Source: Candidatus Poseidoniaceae archaeon (GTDB taxonomy: Archaea; Thermoplasmatota; Poseidoniia; Poseidoniales; Poseidoniaceae). Taken from it: 64,000 nt of DNA. The stretch covers positions 1 to 64,000 of the forward strand of contig JAOMTZ010000005.1 in the NCBI GenBank assembly GCA_028356125.1, in the 5' to 3' direction. Below are positions 17,170 to 26,550 of the stretch, in pieces. Position numbers and translations under genes: made by a program. The first letter of the stretch is position 1. Each line of letters begins with the position of its first letter. A model generated the notes under the pieces. That model ran no database searches and was not told where the DNA came from. It saw only the letters and a list, made by a program, of their open reading frames with translations.

Positions 17170-18030
17170 TCATGAACCAATCATCATTGCACGAGTCTTT
17201 AGTTGTGCAAATCTATCGGTAAAGTGGCCCAGTGCAAAGGCAACAATCTCGGTGAAGTTGACCACTGGGATGTTTGTGTCTTTGTTAGCAACACGTCCTG
17301 CCTTCCCTTGGTACGAATCAAGGTTTGAATGGGACTGTGTACAAGCACTTACAAGAATTTGAGCCCCTGCTTTCTTAGCATCATTTAGAACTCTGGCAGT
17401 CATTTTCATTACTGAATCACCAAGAGATAGAAGCGAGGGATTGCCTACACTTGAGGTCTTAGTCTTGTATTCTACAGGTCGGCCGCCTAAAGCAGTGATT
17501 AGTTTCTCCATGTAATCTGGATTCCATGGATCATCGCCTCCGCATGCTCCTTTCCTTTGCATGTGAGGTCCGTAGTAGCATGCGATATCCATATCCAATG
17601 GATTTACAACTGCTGCTTCTACTTTATCCAGTCCAATCTCATCAACTAATACATGAAGCAAGTGATTTGTAGAAATCTCAGAGGAATCAAGAGTCATTCC
17701 AGTAGTTCTCTCCAATACACGATTTGCATTTGCAAGAGCGATTGGGTCATTCTGGAATGTCTCAAGAGAGTCGTGAAGGATACCTTGAGCTGAAGCGCAT
17801 GCTGTGATAATTTCATGCCCATTCATCTCAGCCAGTGCAAGGTTTCTTGCATTTAGTGCTAGTTGTAGTTCCTTGTTGCCTTGCTTGATGATGTTCCCAC
17901 CATCACCGTTGTAACCAACTATCTCAATCAGTTCAATCCCAAGACTGCGGCACAATGGCTGGATTGTATCCTCTACTTCTCTAGAAGATTGGCGAGCTAC
18001 ATTTCCAGGATAATAAGAATATTTTACCAT
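17170..18030 (-). CDS. HdrB/TfrB-like CCG-domain protein with most cluster cysteines lost
   Basis: The whole 286-residue chain follows heterodisulfide reductase subunit B and the C-terminal half of thiol:fumarate reductase B: KYSYYPG-VARQSSREVE, NARNLALAEMNGHEIITAC, VNPLDMDIACYYG, DDPWNPDYMEKLITALGGRPVEYKTK, AKKAGAQILVSAC. Family members carry two CxnCCGxnCxxC-type sets. Here the PGC Cys is Asn10, the first CC is replaced around residues 41-45 (NGDGG), CxxC at 78 is CASA, CYYGC is CYYGP, the second CCG is Ser193-Ser194-Val and CPxCH is CTQSH. Only Cys27, 78, 151, 163 and 230 remain. The family's non-cubane clusters probably cannot form. It follows the SdhB-like fusion after nine bases, with AGGTGTAACT before its ATG, so the two are surely cotranscribed. 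Confidence 0.75.
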   Translation of the reverse strand: MVKYSYYPGNVARQSSREVEDTIQPLCRSLGIELIEIVGYNGDGGNIIKQGNKELQLALNARNLALAEMNGHEIITACASAQGILHDSLETFQNDPIALANANRVLERTTGMTLDSSEISTNHLLHVLVDEIGLDKVEAAVVNPLDMDIACYYGPHMQRKGACGGDDPWNPDYMEKLITALGGRPVEYKTKTSSVGNPSLLSLGDSVMKMTARVLNDAKKAGAQILVSACTQSHSNLDSYQGKAGRVANKDTNIPVVNFTEIVAFALGHFTDRFAQLKTRAMMIGS

Positions 18031-18039
18031 AGTTACACC

Positions 18040-20007
18040 TCAGAATCTCCGATCAAGTTCGTTAAAGATTGCAACAATTTGGTGATGGTTAGAAACTTTG
18101 CTATTGAACATGTTAGGGATTTTACCAATTCCTGCAGGAGGAACAAGCATTCCTTGGAACCCTCTCATTAGTGGACCCCCGTTTCTAGTAAATCCTAGCA
18201 TCATCCTTAGCGAAACACCATTCATTATGTTGGAACCAAGACCTAGAGGTCCTAGAACCGAGCGATACAGAGTCGTTTCATTCACATTCCCGGACATCTT
18301 TACAGAACGTGAGTAGGCCTTGACCAATCTACCACTCTTACCTGAGAACTTGAATTCTGCAAGCAGTCTTGCTCTTGCTGCATAGAGAGAATCTGCAGCC
18401 TGTGAACCATCTATTCCATGCCTGTGAATAGAGGAAATGTCTGCTTCATCCCAAACTCCACCTTTCCCTTGCATTAAGCCAAACATCTTCTTGACGTGAG
18501 AATCTCCTGAGCGAGGGTCTTGACTTCTGACCCATCTTTGCAAAGCAATTCCTGGACCAGAGTATACGTTGTCAACATCATAGGTGTCTGACATTGCATT
18601 AATCAATTGGAGTGAACCGACATCTGCTAAAGCATGGAGTGAAGTTGCATCTGCTGAGTTCATAACTCCCATTGGAGCGCCGCTTGCTAGTCTTTCACCT
18701 TGGCGAGGATCTGCTTCTAACCACGGCTTTGAATCTACACGTGCTATGTCATAGCGGTCGTAAGAAACCATCAAATCCTTTAGAACATCATATCCTGGGA
18801 CTGGTTCAATTGTTAGTGTACTACCATTGCCTACCAAGTCGCAAATTCTTGTTGTGTCAGCAGGTACGATTCTACCATTTGCTTTAACTCCTGTAAGAGG
18901 GTTCATTCCAGCAATATTACCACTGCGGAAAGTTAGAGAGCCATCTGCCTCTCTCTTTACTGCAACTAATGCATCTTCAATAGTCGCATGCCCTGGCAGT
19001 GCCACTGCAATAGTATCGTATCCCGATTGAGCCATAATTGGGTCGTATCTGAAAATGCGCATAGTTAGTGAGATTGGAGCATGGAGAATACTTGGAGGAC
19101 TGAAGTCTCCTTCATCTGCACCATCATCTTCATCGCCTGCTCCATAAGCAGTCATGGCTTCAACTAAATCTTCATGGAATACTCCAGCAGAATCAACACA
19201 GGCAATTCTAGGAAGAACTTCTGCTATCCACTGGCTCCAAGGCTCATCGAAATCAACATCGCACATTTTCATTGCAACTATTCTAGTTGCACCGAGTGCT
19301 GCAAACTTCTCATCCCAATCCTCTCCTGCTTTACAGAATTCATCGTAAGATGAGTCACCGATTGCACAAACCGAATAGTGAACGCCAGATAGGGAAGGGT
19401 TGGATGCACTTGTTGCGTTCCAAAGTTCTTCAGCATTATCTGGCATCTCGCCTTCACCCCATGTGGAGGTGATTATGAGGATTCTCTTGTGTGATGCAAA
19501 TTTTGACTGGTCGTAAGCATCCATGTCGATTACAGTAGGCTCCAAGCCATAGGCAACTGCAAGCTTAGCAGTTTTCTCGGCCAAGCCTGCTGCATTTCCG
19601 GTTTGTGAACCGAAGAATATTGCTAGGCTACGGTCTCCTGAAAGAACACCGGCTAGAACGCCCGCATCAGCGCCAACATCAGCGACTGCTGCAGGAACTG
19701 CTGCAACTTCAGCGGCAGGTGCAACTTCTTCAGCAACTGCCTCTGCAACTCCGCCTTCGTACTCGAATTTGATAATCTCAACCGGACAAGCATCTGCTGC
19801 CTCTTCAATCAATTCAGAATATTCTGCGCGAAACTCGTTCTTAATCGAAGAAAAACCTATGTTGCGATCGAATGAACCATCTTCACGAACATCCGCTTTG
19901 ATGTAACTTGTATCGTCAGTTACCTCAAAAACTTCTGGCAAAATATCCTGACATGCATCACAAGTGATGCAATCTTCCTCGATCCAGACCTTAGCGACGG
20001 TTGGCAT
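18040..20007 (-). CDS. Ferredoxin-flavodoxin-SdhB-like fusion protein; SdhB part lacks cluster ligands
   Basis: Three modules. Residues 1-80: single-cluster ferredoxin with Cys13, 16, 19 and 74 (CITCDAC, ACPVEI), all ligands intact. An Ala/Val/Glu linker follows. Residues about 128-275: flavodoxin with the FMN phosphate loop FFGSQTGNAAGLAE, the STWGEGEMPDNAEE loop and AIGDSSYDEFC. Residues about 312-655 follow the succinate dehydrogenase/fumarate reductase iron-sulfur subunit in order: ISLTMRIFRYDP, SLTFRSGNIAGMNPLTGVKANGR, TLTIEPVPGYDVLKDLMVSYDRYD, SKPWL, GERLASG-PMGVM, GVWDEADISSIHRHGID. Cysteines normally in the CxxGxCGxC, CxxCxxC and CHTCxxCxxxCP positions are absent; only Cys389 remains, where the last 2Fe-2S ligand would be. 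It is followed by the HdrB-like gene. The partner and substrate are unknown. Confidence 0.75.
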   Translation of the reverse strand: MPTVAKVWIEEDCITCDACQDILPEVFEVTDDTSYIKADVREDGSFDRNIGFSSIKNEFRAEYSELIEEAADACPVEIIKFEYEGGVAEAVAEEVAPAAEVAAVPAAVADVGADAGVLAGVLSGDRSLAIFFGSQTGNAAGLAEKTAKLAVAYGLEPTVIDMDAYDQSKFASHKRILIITSTWGEGEMPDNAEELWNATSASNPSLSGVHYSVCAIGDSSYDEFCKAGEDWDEKFAALGATRIVAMKMCDVDFDEPWSQWIAEVLPRIACVDSAGVFHEDLVEAMTAYGAGDEDDGADEGDFSPPSILHAPISLTMRIFRYDPIMAQSGYDTIAVALPGHATIEDALVAVKREADGSLTFRSGNIAGMNPLTGVKANGRIVPADTTRICDLVGNGSTLTIEPVPGYDVLKDLMVSYDRYDIARVDSKPWLEADPRQGERLASGAPMGVMNSADATSLHALADVGSLQLINAMSDTYDVDNVYSGPGIALQRWVRSQDPRSGDSHVKKMFGLMQGKGGVWDEADISSIHRHGIDGSQAADSLYAARARLLAEFKFSGKSGRLVKAYSRSVKMSGNVNETTLYRSVLGPLGLGSNIMNGVSLRMMLGFTRNGGPLMRGFQGMLVPPAGIGKIPNMFNSKVSNHHQIVAIFNELDRRF

Positions 20008-20072
20008 GAGTTCACCTTATGCTCACACTGAGCAATACATTCCACTAGGGCGTAGTCTTTGAAGGTTCCTTT

Positions 20073-20090
20073 CTCTCCCTAAAGGGAGAG
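20073..20090 (-). terminator. Hairpin between thermosome gene and ferredoxin-flavodoxin fusion
   Basis: A perfect inverted repeat (CTCTCCCT, two-base loop, AGGGAGAG) lies 32 bases after the thermosome stop and 66 bases before the next start in the same direction. It could end the thermosome transcript or regulate the next gene. No long U-run follows on the coding strand, so terminator function is only possible. Confidence 0.35.
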
Positions 20091-20121
20091 GTCTATACTG
20101 TTAAAATTAATTGAGCAGACA

Positions 20122-21744
20122 TCACATGTGGAAGTCGTCCATTCCACCCATCATATCGCCGCCAGATACTCCCTTTGAAGATATGACATCATCGATACGT
20201 AGAATCATAATCGCTGTTTCTGTTGCAGACTGAATCGCCTGTTCGACAACTCTCTGAGGCTCCAATACATTAGCCTCAAACATGTCCATCACTCCACCCT
20301 CTTCAACATTGATTCCAGAGTGTACTTTACCATCTGCGTGAGACTTCCTCAATTCGATGATTGTTGTAACCGGATCTAAACCTGCATTTTCTGCAAGAGT
20401 TCTAGGAATAATTTCTAGTGCACTAGCGAATGCTTCGATTGCCATTTGTTCACGTCCACCAATAGATTCAGCGTAAGCTCGTAAGTCACGAGATAGTGCC
20501 GCAAGGACACTTCCGCCACCAGTAAGAACTGCACCATCTTCCCATGCTACCGAAACTACTCCAACTGCATCATCAAATGCTCTACGGATTTCATCAACAA
20601 CGTGTTCAGTACCACCACGAAGTAGAACAGATACGGACTTTGCTTCAGGGCATCCTGTGATGAACGTCATATCCGACTCACCAATCTTACGTTCTTCGAC
20701 TTTGGCTGCAGCGCCAAGGTCTTCATGAGTCAAATCGTCAATGTTGGTTATAACACGACCGCCTGTGGCTTTTGAAAGTGCTTCCATGTCACTCTTTTTG
20801 GCACGTCGTATTGCGAATATTCCTGCTTTGGACATGTAGTGTTGAGCGAGGTCATCAATTCCTTTCTGACAGATGATAGCGTTTGCACCGCTTGCCTGAA
20901 TCTTTTCGACAAGTCCTCTAATGTAATTCTCCTCTTCTTCTAGGAAGGATGCTAGCATTGAAGGGTCTGTAATCTGAATTTTGGCATCAACCTCTGTCTT
21001 CTTAACTTCAATTGCGCTGTTAATCAATGCAATCTTAGCCCCTGAAATTGAGCGTGGCATACCTGCATGAACTCTCTCCTTATCGAGAATAATTCCATCA
21101 ACTAAGGAGCTGTCCTTGATTGAACCACCCTGGCGCTTCTCAACTTTGATATCTGACAGATCTACCATTCTTTCTCCATCTTCGATAGTACCAACTGAAT
21201 TGACTGCTCTAACACAAATGTCTGCTAAGAATGACTTAACAGCACCTGCAGATTTACCAGTAAGAGAAGTTTTGGCAACTTCCATTAGCACAGCATCATC
21301 ATTCTTGGTTGAAATACCGTGAGATTCAAGGCAACCAACTGCTTTTTCCGCAGCAAGTCTGAACCCTTCACAGATCACAGTAGGATGTACATTCTGTTCG
21401 ATAAGATCTTCCGACCTTTTCAATAGTTCACCAGAAAGAACGACCGCTGATGTTGTGCCATCATAGCAATGCTGCTCCTGGGTTTTAGCAACTTCGATAA
21501 TCATCTTAGCTGCAGGATGTTCGATGTCCATTTCTTTCAAAATCGTAGCACCGTCATTTGTGATAACTACGTCTCCCATGCTGTCAACTAACATTTTGTC
21601 CATGCCTTTTGGCCCAAGAGTGCTACGAACAGCATCTGCTACAGCCTTGGCTGCTGCGATGTTGTTTGATTGCGCACTACGGCCACGAGTTCTCTGAACT
21701 CCATCTTTTAGAATGAATATCGGTGCTTGTCCATTTCCGTACAT
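20122..21744 (-). CDS. ths: Thermosome subunit (group II chaperonin)
   Basis: ATP-driven double-ring protein-folding chamber. The family order is complete: [59 protein letters not shown], then apical and intermediate domains, [30 protein letters not shown] and the Gly/Met tail [10 protein letters not shown]. The start is the ATG at 21744 behind AGAGGTATTGT; a TTG at 21750 is also in frame. The usual nucleotide-site motif GDGTTT appears as YDGTTS (HCYDGTTS, near residue 92), an unusual change of a highly conserved Gly to Tyr. Confidence 0.95.
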   Translation of the reverse strand: MYGNGQAPIFILKDGVQRTRGRSAQSNNIAAAKAVADAVRSTLGPKGMDKMLVDSMGDVVITNDGATILKEMDIEHPAAKMIIEVAKTQEQHCYDGTTSAVVLSGELLKRSEDLIEQNVHPTVICEGFRLAAEKAVGCLESHGISTKNDDAVLMEVAKTSLTGKSAGAVKSFLADICVRAVNSVGTIEDGERMVDLSDIKVEKRQGGSIKDSSLVDGIILDKERVHAGMPRSISGAKIALINSAIEVKKTEVDAKIQITDPSMLASFLEEEENYIRGLVEKIQASGANAIICQKGIDDLAQHYMSKAGIFAIRRAKKSDMEALSKATGGRVITNIDDLTHEDLGAAAKVEERKIGESDMTFITGCPEAKSVSVLLRGGTEHVVDEIRRAFDDAVGVVSVAWEDGAVLTGGGSVLAALSRDLRAYAESIGGREQMAIEAFASALEIIPRTLAENAGLDPVTTIIELRKSHADGKVHSGINVEEGGVMDMFEANVLEPQRVVEQAIQSATETAIMILRIDDVISSKGVSGGDMMGGMDDFHM

Positions 21745-21807
21745 ATACAATACCTCTGCAGTTCATCGGCATGAGGGGTATGACTTCAACCCATCGTCGA
21801 ATCAATT

Positions 21808-24800
21808 TCACATTTGGTTGTCAAGCCATTGCTGACCATAGTGGCCCCATTGCTCCATAGTCCAGCCCTCTGGAAGGCCTGCTGCGGGCACAGGAGGTCC
21901 AGTTTGAACCTCCGGAGTTTGAGCAATTTGTGGAGGAGGAGCTATCTCTGGGACTGATTTCTCCATCGAGCCAATTGATGGAGCCGATGCGACTGCGCCG
22001 TATGTCGCAGAAAGGTTGTCTTCATATCCATCATCGCTCCAATCTTGTTCTTCTTCTTCTTCGCCATTGATTACGATTAGTAATACCCCAAGTAAACTAA
22101 TAATTAGAGCACCTCCGACTACCCATATTCCAATTCCAACCCAATCCCATGAGTCTGAACCAGATGATGCTGAATCACTGCTGCTTCCAGAAGTGCTCTT
22201 TAGAGTGACAGATAGTTCCAGTGAGGCTGCGTCTTCAACAGAATTGGAGATCGCCCATATCTTGACATTTGTTTCGATGAAATCATCATCAAGGGTCTCT
22301 AGAGTTGAACTCTGAACCTCGAAAACAATAGTGACCTCTCGCTCGCCTTCAACTTCAAGCCAGAAATCACGGTCAGTGGATTTAACTCCGGCACTGTACC
22401 AACGGTTAGTTCCTTGTTGGTCCATTGACATGGATACAGATTGGCCTTCAGTATACTGATTTCGAACACGTACTACTACCTCATATCGACCTTCTTCATC
22501 AATAATTGTAGATTCAGTTGAAATGATACGTAGCCAATTCTGTGAACCTACTCTGTATGTACACTTACCATCAGAGGAGACTGTGTCATCATTCACACTG
22601 GTTGCGATGACCTTCAGAATTAATTGTCCATTGGTGTCATCATCGAAAGTGAAAGTTACTGTAACGTTGTATGATGCACCGGGCTCTAATTGTGGAGTGA
22701 TATCCCCTTCGATTAATTGTTCGAATTCTGCATTCATTCCTTCAGGGACATCCAATGACATAGTAAAACGATCAGCCTTATTCCCATCGTTCGTAACTTC
22801 AAAGCGCATTGACTGTGAGTCGTCACCAGGTATGTATGATTGGTCGGCGTCTTCATCTGACACAGAAACTGCAGCTGTGTCTGTAACATCGACATTGATT
22901 GTTATCTGCCCCATAACTGTTGGAGTTGAATCATCATCTTTTGGAATACTTGTGGCTGTTATTTGTGCAGTGTAAAGGCCAGGTGACAAACCAACAGGCA
23001 TTGGAAGATTTAGAGCAATGCTAGTCTCTCCATCCCATGCATCGAGAATTGGAGTTTCGTCTGCTGAAAGATATGCTGCTAGTCTCCAATTTGATTGTAC
23101 AAGGTTTAGAGAATATGCCTCATCGGCGTTACCTAGATTCAACATATCGATGTAAACTACTCGAGAGTTGCCATTAGCTGCTGCCTCGATTTCTAACTCC
23201 TCAGCGCTCATTGTAAATTCTCTAAGAACTGGAACTTCAATCTTCTTTGAAATCACGTCATTACCGAATAGAGACTGGCCACATGAAGGGCAAACTGCTC
23301 TAAGGGAGAATGGAACATCACCAGGTAGTTCATCAGAAGGTGCTGTTACATTCAGAAGTAATTGCACTTCCTCACCTTTGTCTAGAGGCATAGGCATCTG
23401 AACAATACTATGATTCAAGTCTGTTACGAATGAGACCCATTCCATATTTTGGAAATTCGATGTGATGGTGTATCCCGCTTCTCTGTTTCCAGCATTCTGT
23501 AATTTGAATGGAATGTCAGTGGTTTCTCCAGGGAGTAATGATGCTGCGAGTAGTGGAGCTGTTGATGATAGATGCACACCATATTGCTCAGTAATTGCAA
23601 TATCAGAAGTCACTCTTCCTAATTCTCCTAACTGAGTGCCACCAGCATCTTCCCACCAGACTTGCCAAACTTGCTGTTGAACATCTGCACCTGCTGGTAT
23701 TGATAGGTTAATCCACATTTCAGAAGTATTGCCTCCTGGAATGACAGGTAGAACAACGTTGGTTCCGTGCTGTGTTGGATTGTCACTGTCAATTCTAATC
23801 ATTGGAAGGCTAGGGTTCATCCAAGTTGTGTTTGACACATTTGATTGTAGACGTACCTGTGCGCCCATGTAACCGTTGTTTGTGATAGTACAAAACATTG
23901 GAATGATTGTGTTAGGTGGTGTTGTGTAACCACCTGTTGGGTCATCACAATCTACATCCAAAGTAAATTCGCTTACCTTTTCGATACCAAACATCACGAA
24001 GTCATCAACGTGCATACCACTTGAAGCACCTGAGCCATCTGACTGGAACAATATTCCGTAAGACCATGAATGGCCTCCTAACTGATCTGTTGGATCCCAA
24101 GAGATGTTACTCCAAGAACCAGGAGTAGTGCTTGGGATATCTTCGACAAAGTTGTGATAGATTGTGCTTTCAGGAGCACCATTTCCTCTCCACAATTCTA
24201 GAGCGACCATGTCTCCAGCACCCATCTGCCCCCAGGTTTGGACGTGCATTTGAGCCGAGACTAAACCTGCAGAGTTGAGTTGCATTTTGCACATCCACTG
24301 GATGTATTGCTGAGAAAGTCCACCATCCAATGATGCGCCGTATCCACAGTTACTGTCTGCGCCACGGAAAGCGAATACTAGGCGGCTACGAGATGCAGAT
24401 GGGTAATCTGAACCGGAGTTAGCATGACGCCAGTTGGCAGTACCTACTGCTGAAGTAGAACCATCTTCTTGCCAGATTCCAATACCGCTAGCATCACTAC
24501 CATCGATTGGATACTCGCCACCATAAAATGTAGACTTTGATGCGGCAGGAAGAGCTTGGTCACGAGGATCTCCTTCTGCATCCATGTCATCTTGAGCCAA
24601 TGCAACAGGCAATGATTTTTCCATAACGTCGTTTTCATTTCGATCATCTGCAGAGTTGAAAACTGTTGCTCGAATGATTATTCCGCCAGACAATTCATTG
24701 GTTGAAACATCCAGAGAGGAATGAGCAACACTTGCGGTGTATGTGAAGGAATCGATGTGCGATTGTCCACCAAGCATAGGAACTGTTTCCCAAGAAGTTG

Positions 24801-25113
24801 AATTCATTACAAATCCAATTGGATGAACCATGTCAACAAAAACCGTCGAACTGGAACCAGTTAGAGCCCCACCTCCACGCTTTACTTCGACTGAGATGTC
24901 GACAATGTCGCCTTTTGCAACATACACTACTACGCTGCCATCGGGTTGTACCCAATGGTTGGCTTCTGAAGAATTAACCATGATTTCTGCAACTGAAAAG
25001 TCATCAGAAGAGCCACCCCTACCAGAGGTTGCTTGCACATTATCTGTAGATAAAAGCAAGAAAGATTGCATGAGAAGAATGGTCACCAATAGGAATGGTA
25101 TCGACTTGCGCAT
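21808..25113 (-). CDS. Large surface protein with NEW3-like repeats and C-terminal anchor
   Basis: The signal peptide is MRKSIPFLLVTILLMQSFLL ending about VQA, starting at ATG 25113. The ectodomain of nearly 1000 residues is rich in beta-sandwich repeats of the CARDB/NEW3 kind (for example VTNDGNKADRFTMSLDVPEG and LQNAGNREAGYTI). A Cys-bearing segment (CPSCG) lies mid-protein. Near the end is a Ser/Asp-rich spacer, one transmembrane helix (WVGIGIWVVGGALIISLLGVLLIVI), an acidic stop-transfer stretch (EEEEEQDW) and a cytoplasmic Pro-rich tail ending LPEGWTMEQWGHYGQQWL. The end motif recurs in marine archaeal membrane proteins as I know them. Function unknown; an adhesin or polymer-binding role is inference. 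Confidence 0.75.
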   Translation of the reverse strand: MRKSIPFLLVTILLMQSFLLLSTDNVQATSGRGGSSDDFSVAEIMVNSSEANHWVQPDGSVVVYVAKGDIVDISVEVKRGGGALTGSSSTVFVDMVHPIGFVMNSTSWETVPMLGGQSHIDSFTYTASVAHSSLDVSTNELSGGIIIRATVFNSADDRNENDVMEKSLPVALAQDDMDAEGDPRDQALPAASKSTFYGGEYPIDGSDASGIGIWQEDGSTSAVGTANWRHANSGSDYPSASRSRLVFAFRGADSNCGYGASLDGGLSQQYIQWMCKMQLNSAGLVSAQMHVQTWGQMGAGDMVALELWRGNGAPESTIYHNFVEDIPSTTPGSWSNISWDPTDQLGGHSWSYGILFQSDGSGASSGMHVDDFVMFGIEKVSEFTLDVDCDDPTGGYTTPPNTIIPMFCTITNNGYMGAQVRLQSNVSNTTWMNPSLPMIRIDSDNPTQHGTNVVLPVIPGGNTSEMWINLSIPAGADVQQQVWQVWWEDAGGTQLGELGRVTSDIAITEQYGVHLSSTAPLLAASLLPGETTDIPFKLQNAGNREAGYTITSNFQNMEWVSFVTDLNHSIVQMPMPLDKGEEVQLLLNVTAPSDELPGDVPFSLRAVCPSCGQSLFGNDVISKKIEVPVLREFTMSAEELEIEAAANGNSRVVYIDMLNLGNADEAYSLNLVQSNWRLAAYLSADETPILDAWDGETSIALNLPMPVGLSPGLYTAQITATSIPKDDDSTPTVMGQITINVDVTDTAAVSVSDEDADQSYIPGDDSQSMRFEVTNDGNKADRFTMSLDVPEGMNAEFEQLIEGDITPQLEPGASYNVTVTFTFDDDTNGQLILKVIATSVNDDTVSSDGKCTYRVGSQNWLRIISTESTIIDEEGRYEVVVRVRNQYTEGQSVSMSMDQQGTNRWYSAGVKSTDRDFWLEVEGEREVTIVFEVQSSTLETLDDDFIETNVKIWAISNSVEDAASLELSVTLKSTSGSSSDSASSGSDSWDWVGIGIWVVGGALIISLLGVLLIVINGEEEEEQDWSDDGYEDNLSATYGAVASAPSIGSMEKSVPEIAPPPQIAQTPEVQTGPPVPAAGLPEGWTMEQWGHYGQQWLDNQM

Positions 25114-25152
25114 GTGCATCAACGACCATGCGACTGTAGTGTGGCATATGAA

Positions 25153-25182
25153 TGTCCCCTTCACATGTCCCCGTAGGGGACA
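25153..25182. promoter_or_regulatory. Triple TGTCCCC box upstream of the surface-protein gene
   Basis: TGTCCCC occurs at 25153-25159 and 25166-25172, followed after GTA by its inverse GGGGACA at 25176-25182, so one pair forms a perfect 7-bp dyad and the other a direct repeat. A TATA-like CATATG (minus strand, about 25145-25150) lies between these boxes and the start at 25113, spaced for a near-leaderless transcript. Likely a regulator-binding site; the protein that binds is unknown. Confidence 0.4.
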
Positions 25183-25302
25183 GAAGGTATGGTAGATTCA
25201 AAGAACCCTTTTAATCGCCTTCTAAGGGTCGGCATGAAGGGCAACCTTTGAGAGAGTAAAGATTTGCGCTGTACCGTGGGTGAGTACTCGAACAAAGGGC
25301 CG

Positions 25303-26550
25303 ATGGCCGCTCGCATCTGGCTCACAGGGCTAGTTTTTTGCCAAATATTCCTTACCCCAATGGCTGCCTTTTCAATCACATATCTGATAAACTTCGAACT
25401 CGCTTCTGAAAACTTCACAATGTCATTTCAATCAGAGATGATCCCTTGGATTATTGCCGCTTCTCTCGCTTATGGAATGTTAGCCCTCTTGCTAGCACTA
25501 TTGTTTGGCGGATTTACGCCGATTTCAGTAGTTGAGAAGGGTGGTTGGAAAGCGGCATTTGGCCTGACAAGGGCGAAAAGAGATGCTGCAAGTCTTCGTA
25601 ATTCAAGAAGAAACCATGCAAGATCACCTCATGCGAAATTAACAGTCATGGTTAACGACAGAATAACCAAGAAGCACTCATTACTTTCAACTCACGGAGG
25701 ACTAGTCTTACTTGCAATACCTTTCCAGTTGATGTTGGTCATAATACCTCTAGGTTTTGTAATATTTATACCTGAAGAATGGGTTCGAGCAAATAGAAGA
25801 TTAGAGATTGCTATGGCCTGTTACCTGATTGTTCTCATAATGGTCATGAGAGTATTTCCAAAATTCGCTCGCAAGCACATAACTATTGCAGCATTCACCA
25901 GACGTTGGCTAATTTCAATGACTAAATTGTCTTGGTTAGCACCGGTGCTTGTACTGTGGCTAATGGGCCGACTTGCGAGTGTGATAGTACTCTCCTGGAT
26001 AGGGGCTGACTTATCCAGCAACTTACATTTAGAACAGTCTTTCATGGAAGACTTACTCAGAATTGGAAGTGTTCCCGAAACCTCTTTCCTCGATCTGTTA
26101 ACGGCACTAGCAGTAATGCCATTAGCGGCATTTACAACTTTGGCATGCCTGGGTGGAGGCTCAGGAACTCCACCAGAATGGATGCGGATTGGTGACGAAA
26201 TAGAAATAAAATCCCCAGAGCAAGAAGGAGACGGAGGAGCATTAGTCGCAACTGGCCGGGTTATTGGAGCCGTTGCTGGCGCTGCTGTAGGAGTAGGAAT
26301 AGGGCTTGCAGCTACTGCCGCATCCGGTATAGCAGCAAAAACGCATAGTGCAGGTACAACCGCAATTGCTGCTGCGAACTCTGCGCCTCAGGCCATGAGT
26401 AGTAGTATGGATGCAGTCTCAACCACAGGTGATGCTTTCTCCTTCGTAGATAAAAGCAATATCATCACCGAAGCACCCCAAAATATAGAAACTGGAGGAG
26501 TCGAAGAAGAGCCTTCTGAGTTCGAAGGCTTTGGCTCTATGTTTGACTGA
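25303..26550 (+). CDS. Multi-pass membrane protein of unknown function
   Basis: About seven hydrophobic segments are visible (WLTGLVFCQIFLTPMAAFSITYLI, WIIAASLAYGMLALLLALLF, GGLVLLAIPFQLMLVIIPLGFVIFI, MACYLIVLIMVMRVF, LSWLAPVLVLWLMGRLASVIV, LLTALAVMPLAAFTTLACLGG). A Gly/Ala-rich stretch (VIGAVAGAAVGVGIGLAATAA) may be another helix. A basic loop (RAKRDAASLRNSRRNHARSPHAK) sits after the second segment, and an acidic tail ends EEEPSEFEGFGSMFD. The start is the ATG at 25303; a TTG at 25264 is in frame. I do not recognise the family. It is divergent from the surface-protein gene and convergent with the next gene. Confidence 0.65.
   Translation: MAARIWLTGLVFCQIFLTPMAAFSITYLINFELASENFTMSFQSEMIPWIIAASLAYGMLALLLALLFGGFTPISVVEKGGWKAAFGLTRAKRDAASLRNSRRNHARSPHAKLTVMVNDRITKKHSLLSTHGGLVLLAIPFQLMLVIIPLGFVIFIPEEWVRANRRLEIAMACYLIVLIMVMRVFPKFARKHITIAAFTRRWLISMTKLSWLAPVLVLWLMGRLASVIVLSWIGADLSSNLHLEQSFMEDLLRIGSVPETSFLDLLTALAVMPLAAFTTLACLGGGSGTPPEWMRIGDEIEIKSPEQEGDGGALVATGRVIGAVAGAAVGVGIGLAATAASGIAAKTHSAGTTAIAAANSAPQAMSSSMDAVSTTGDAFSFVDKSNIITEAPQNIETGGVEEEPSEFEGFGSMFD

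Noticed and set aside
18040..20007. Plain annotation as a working succinate dehydrogenase iron-sulfur subunit
   Set aside because: The cluster-binding cysteines are missing from the SdhB-like part and no flavoprotein or membrane anchor subunit gene lies nearby.
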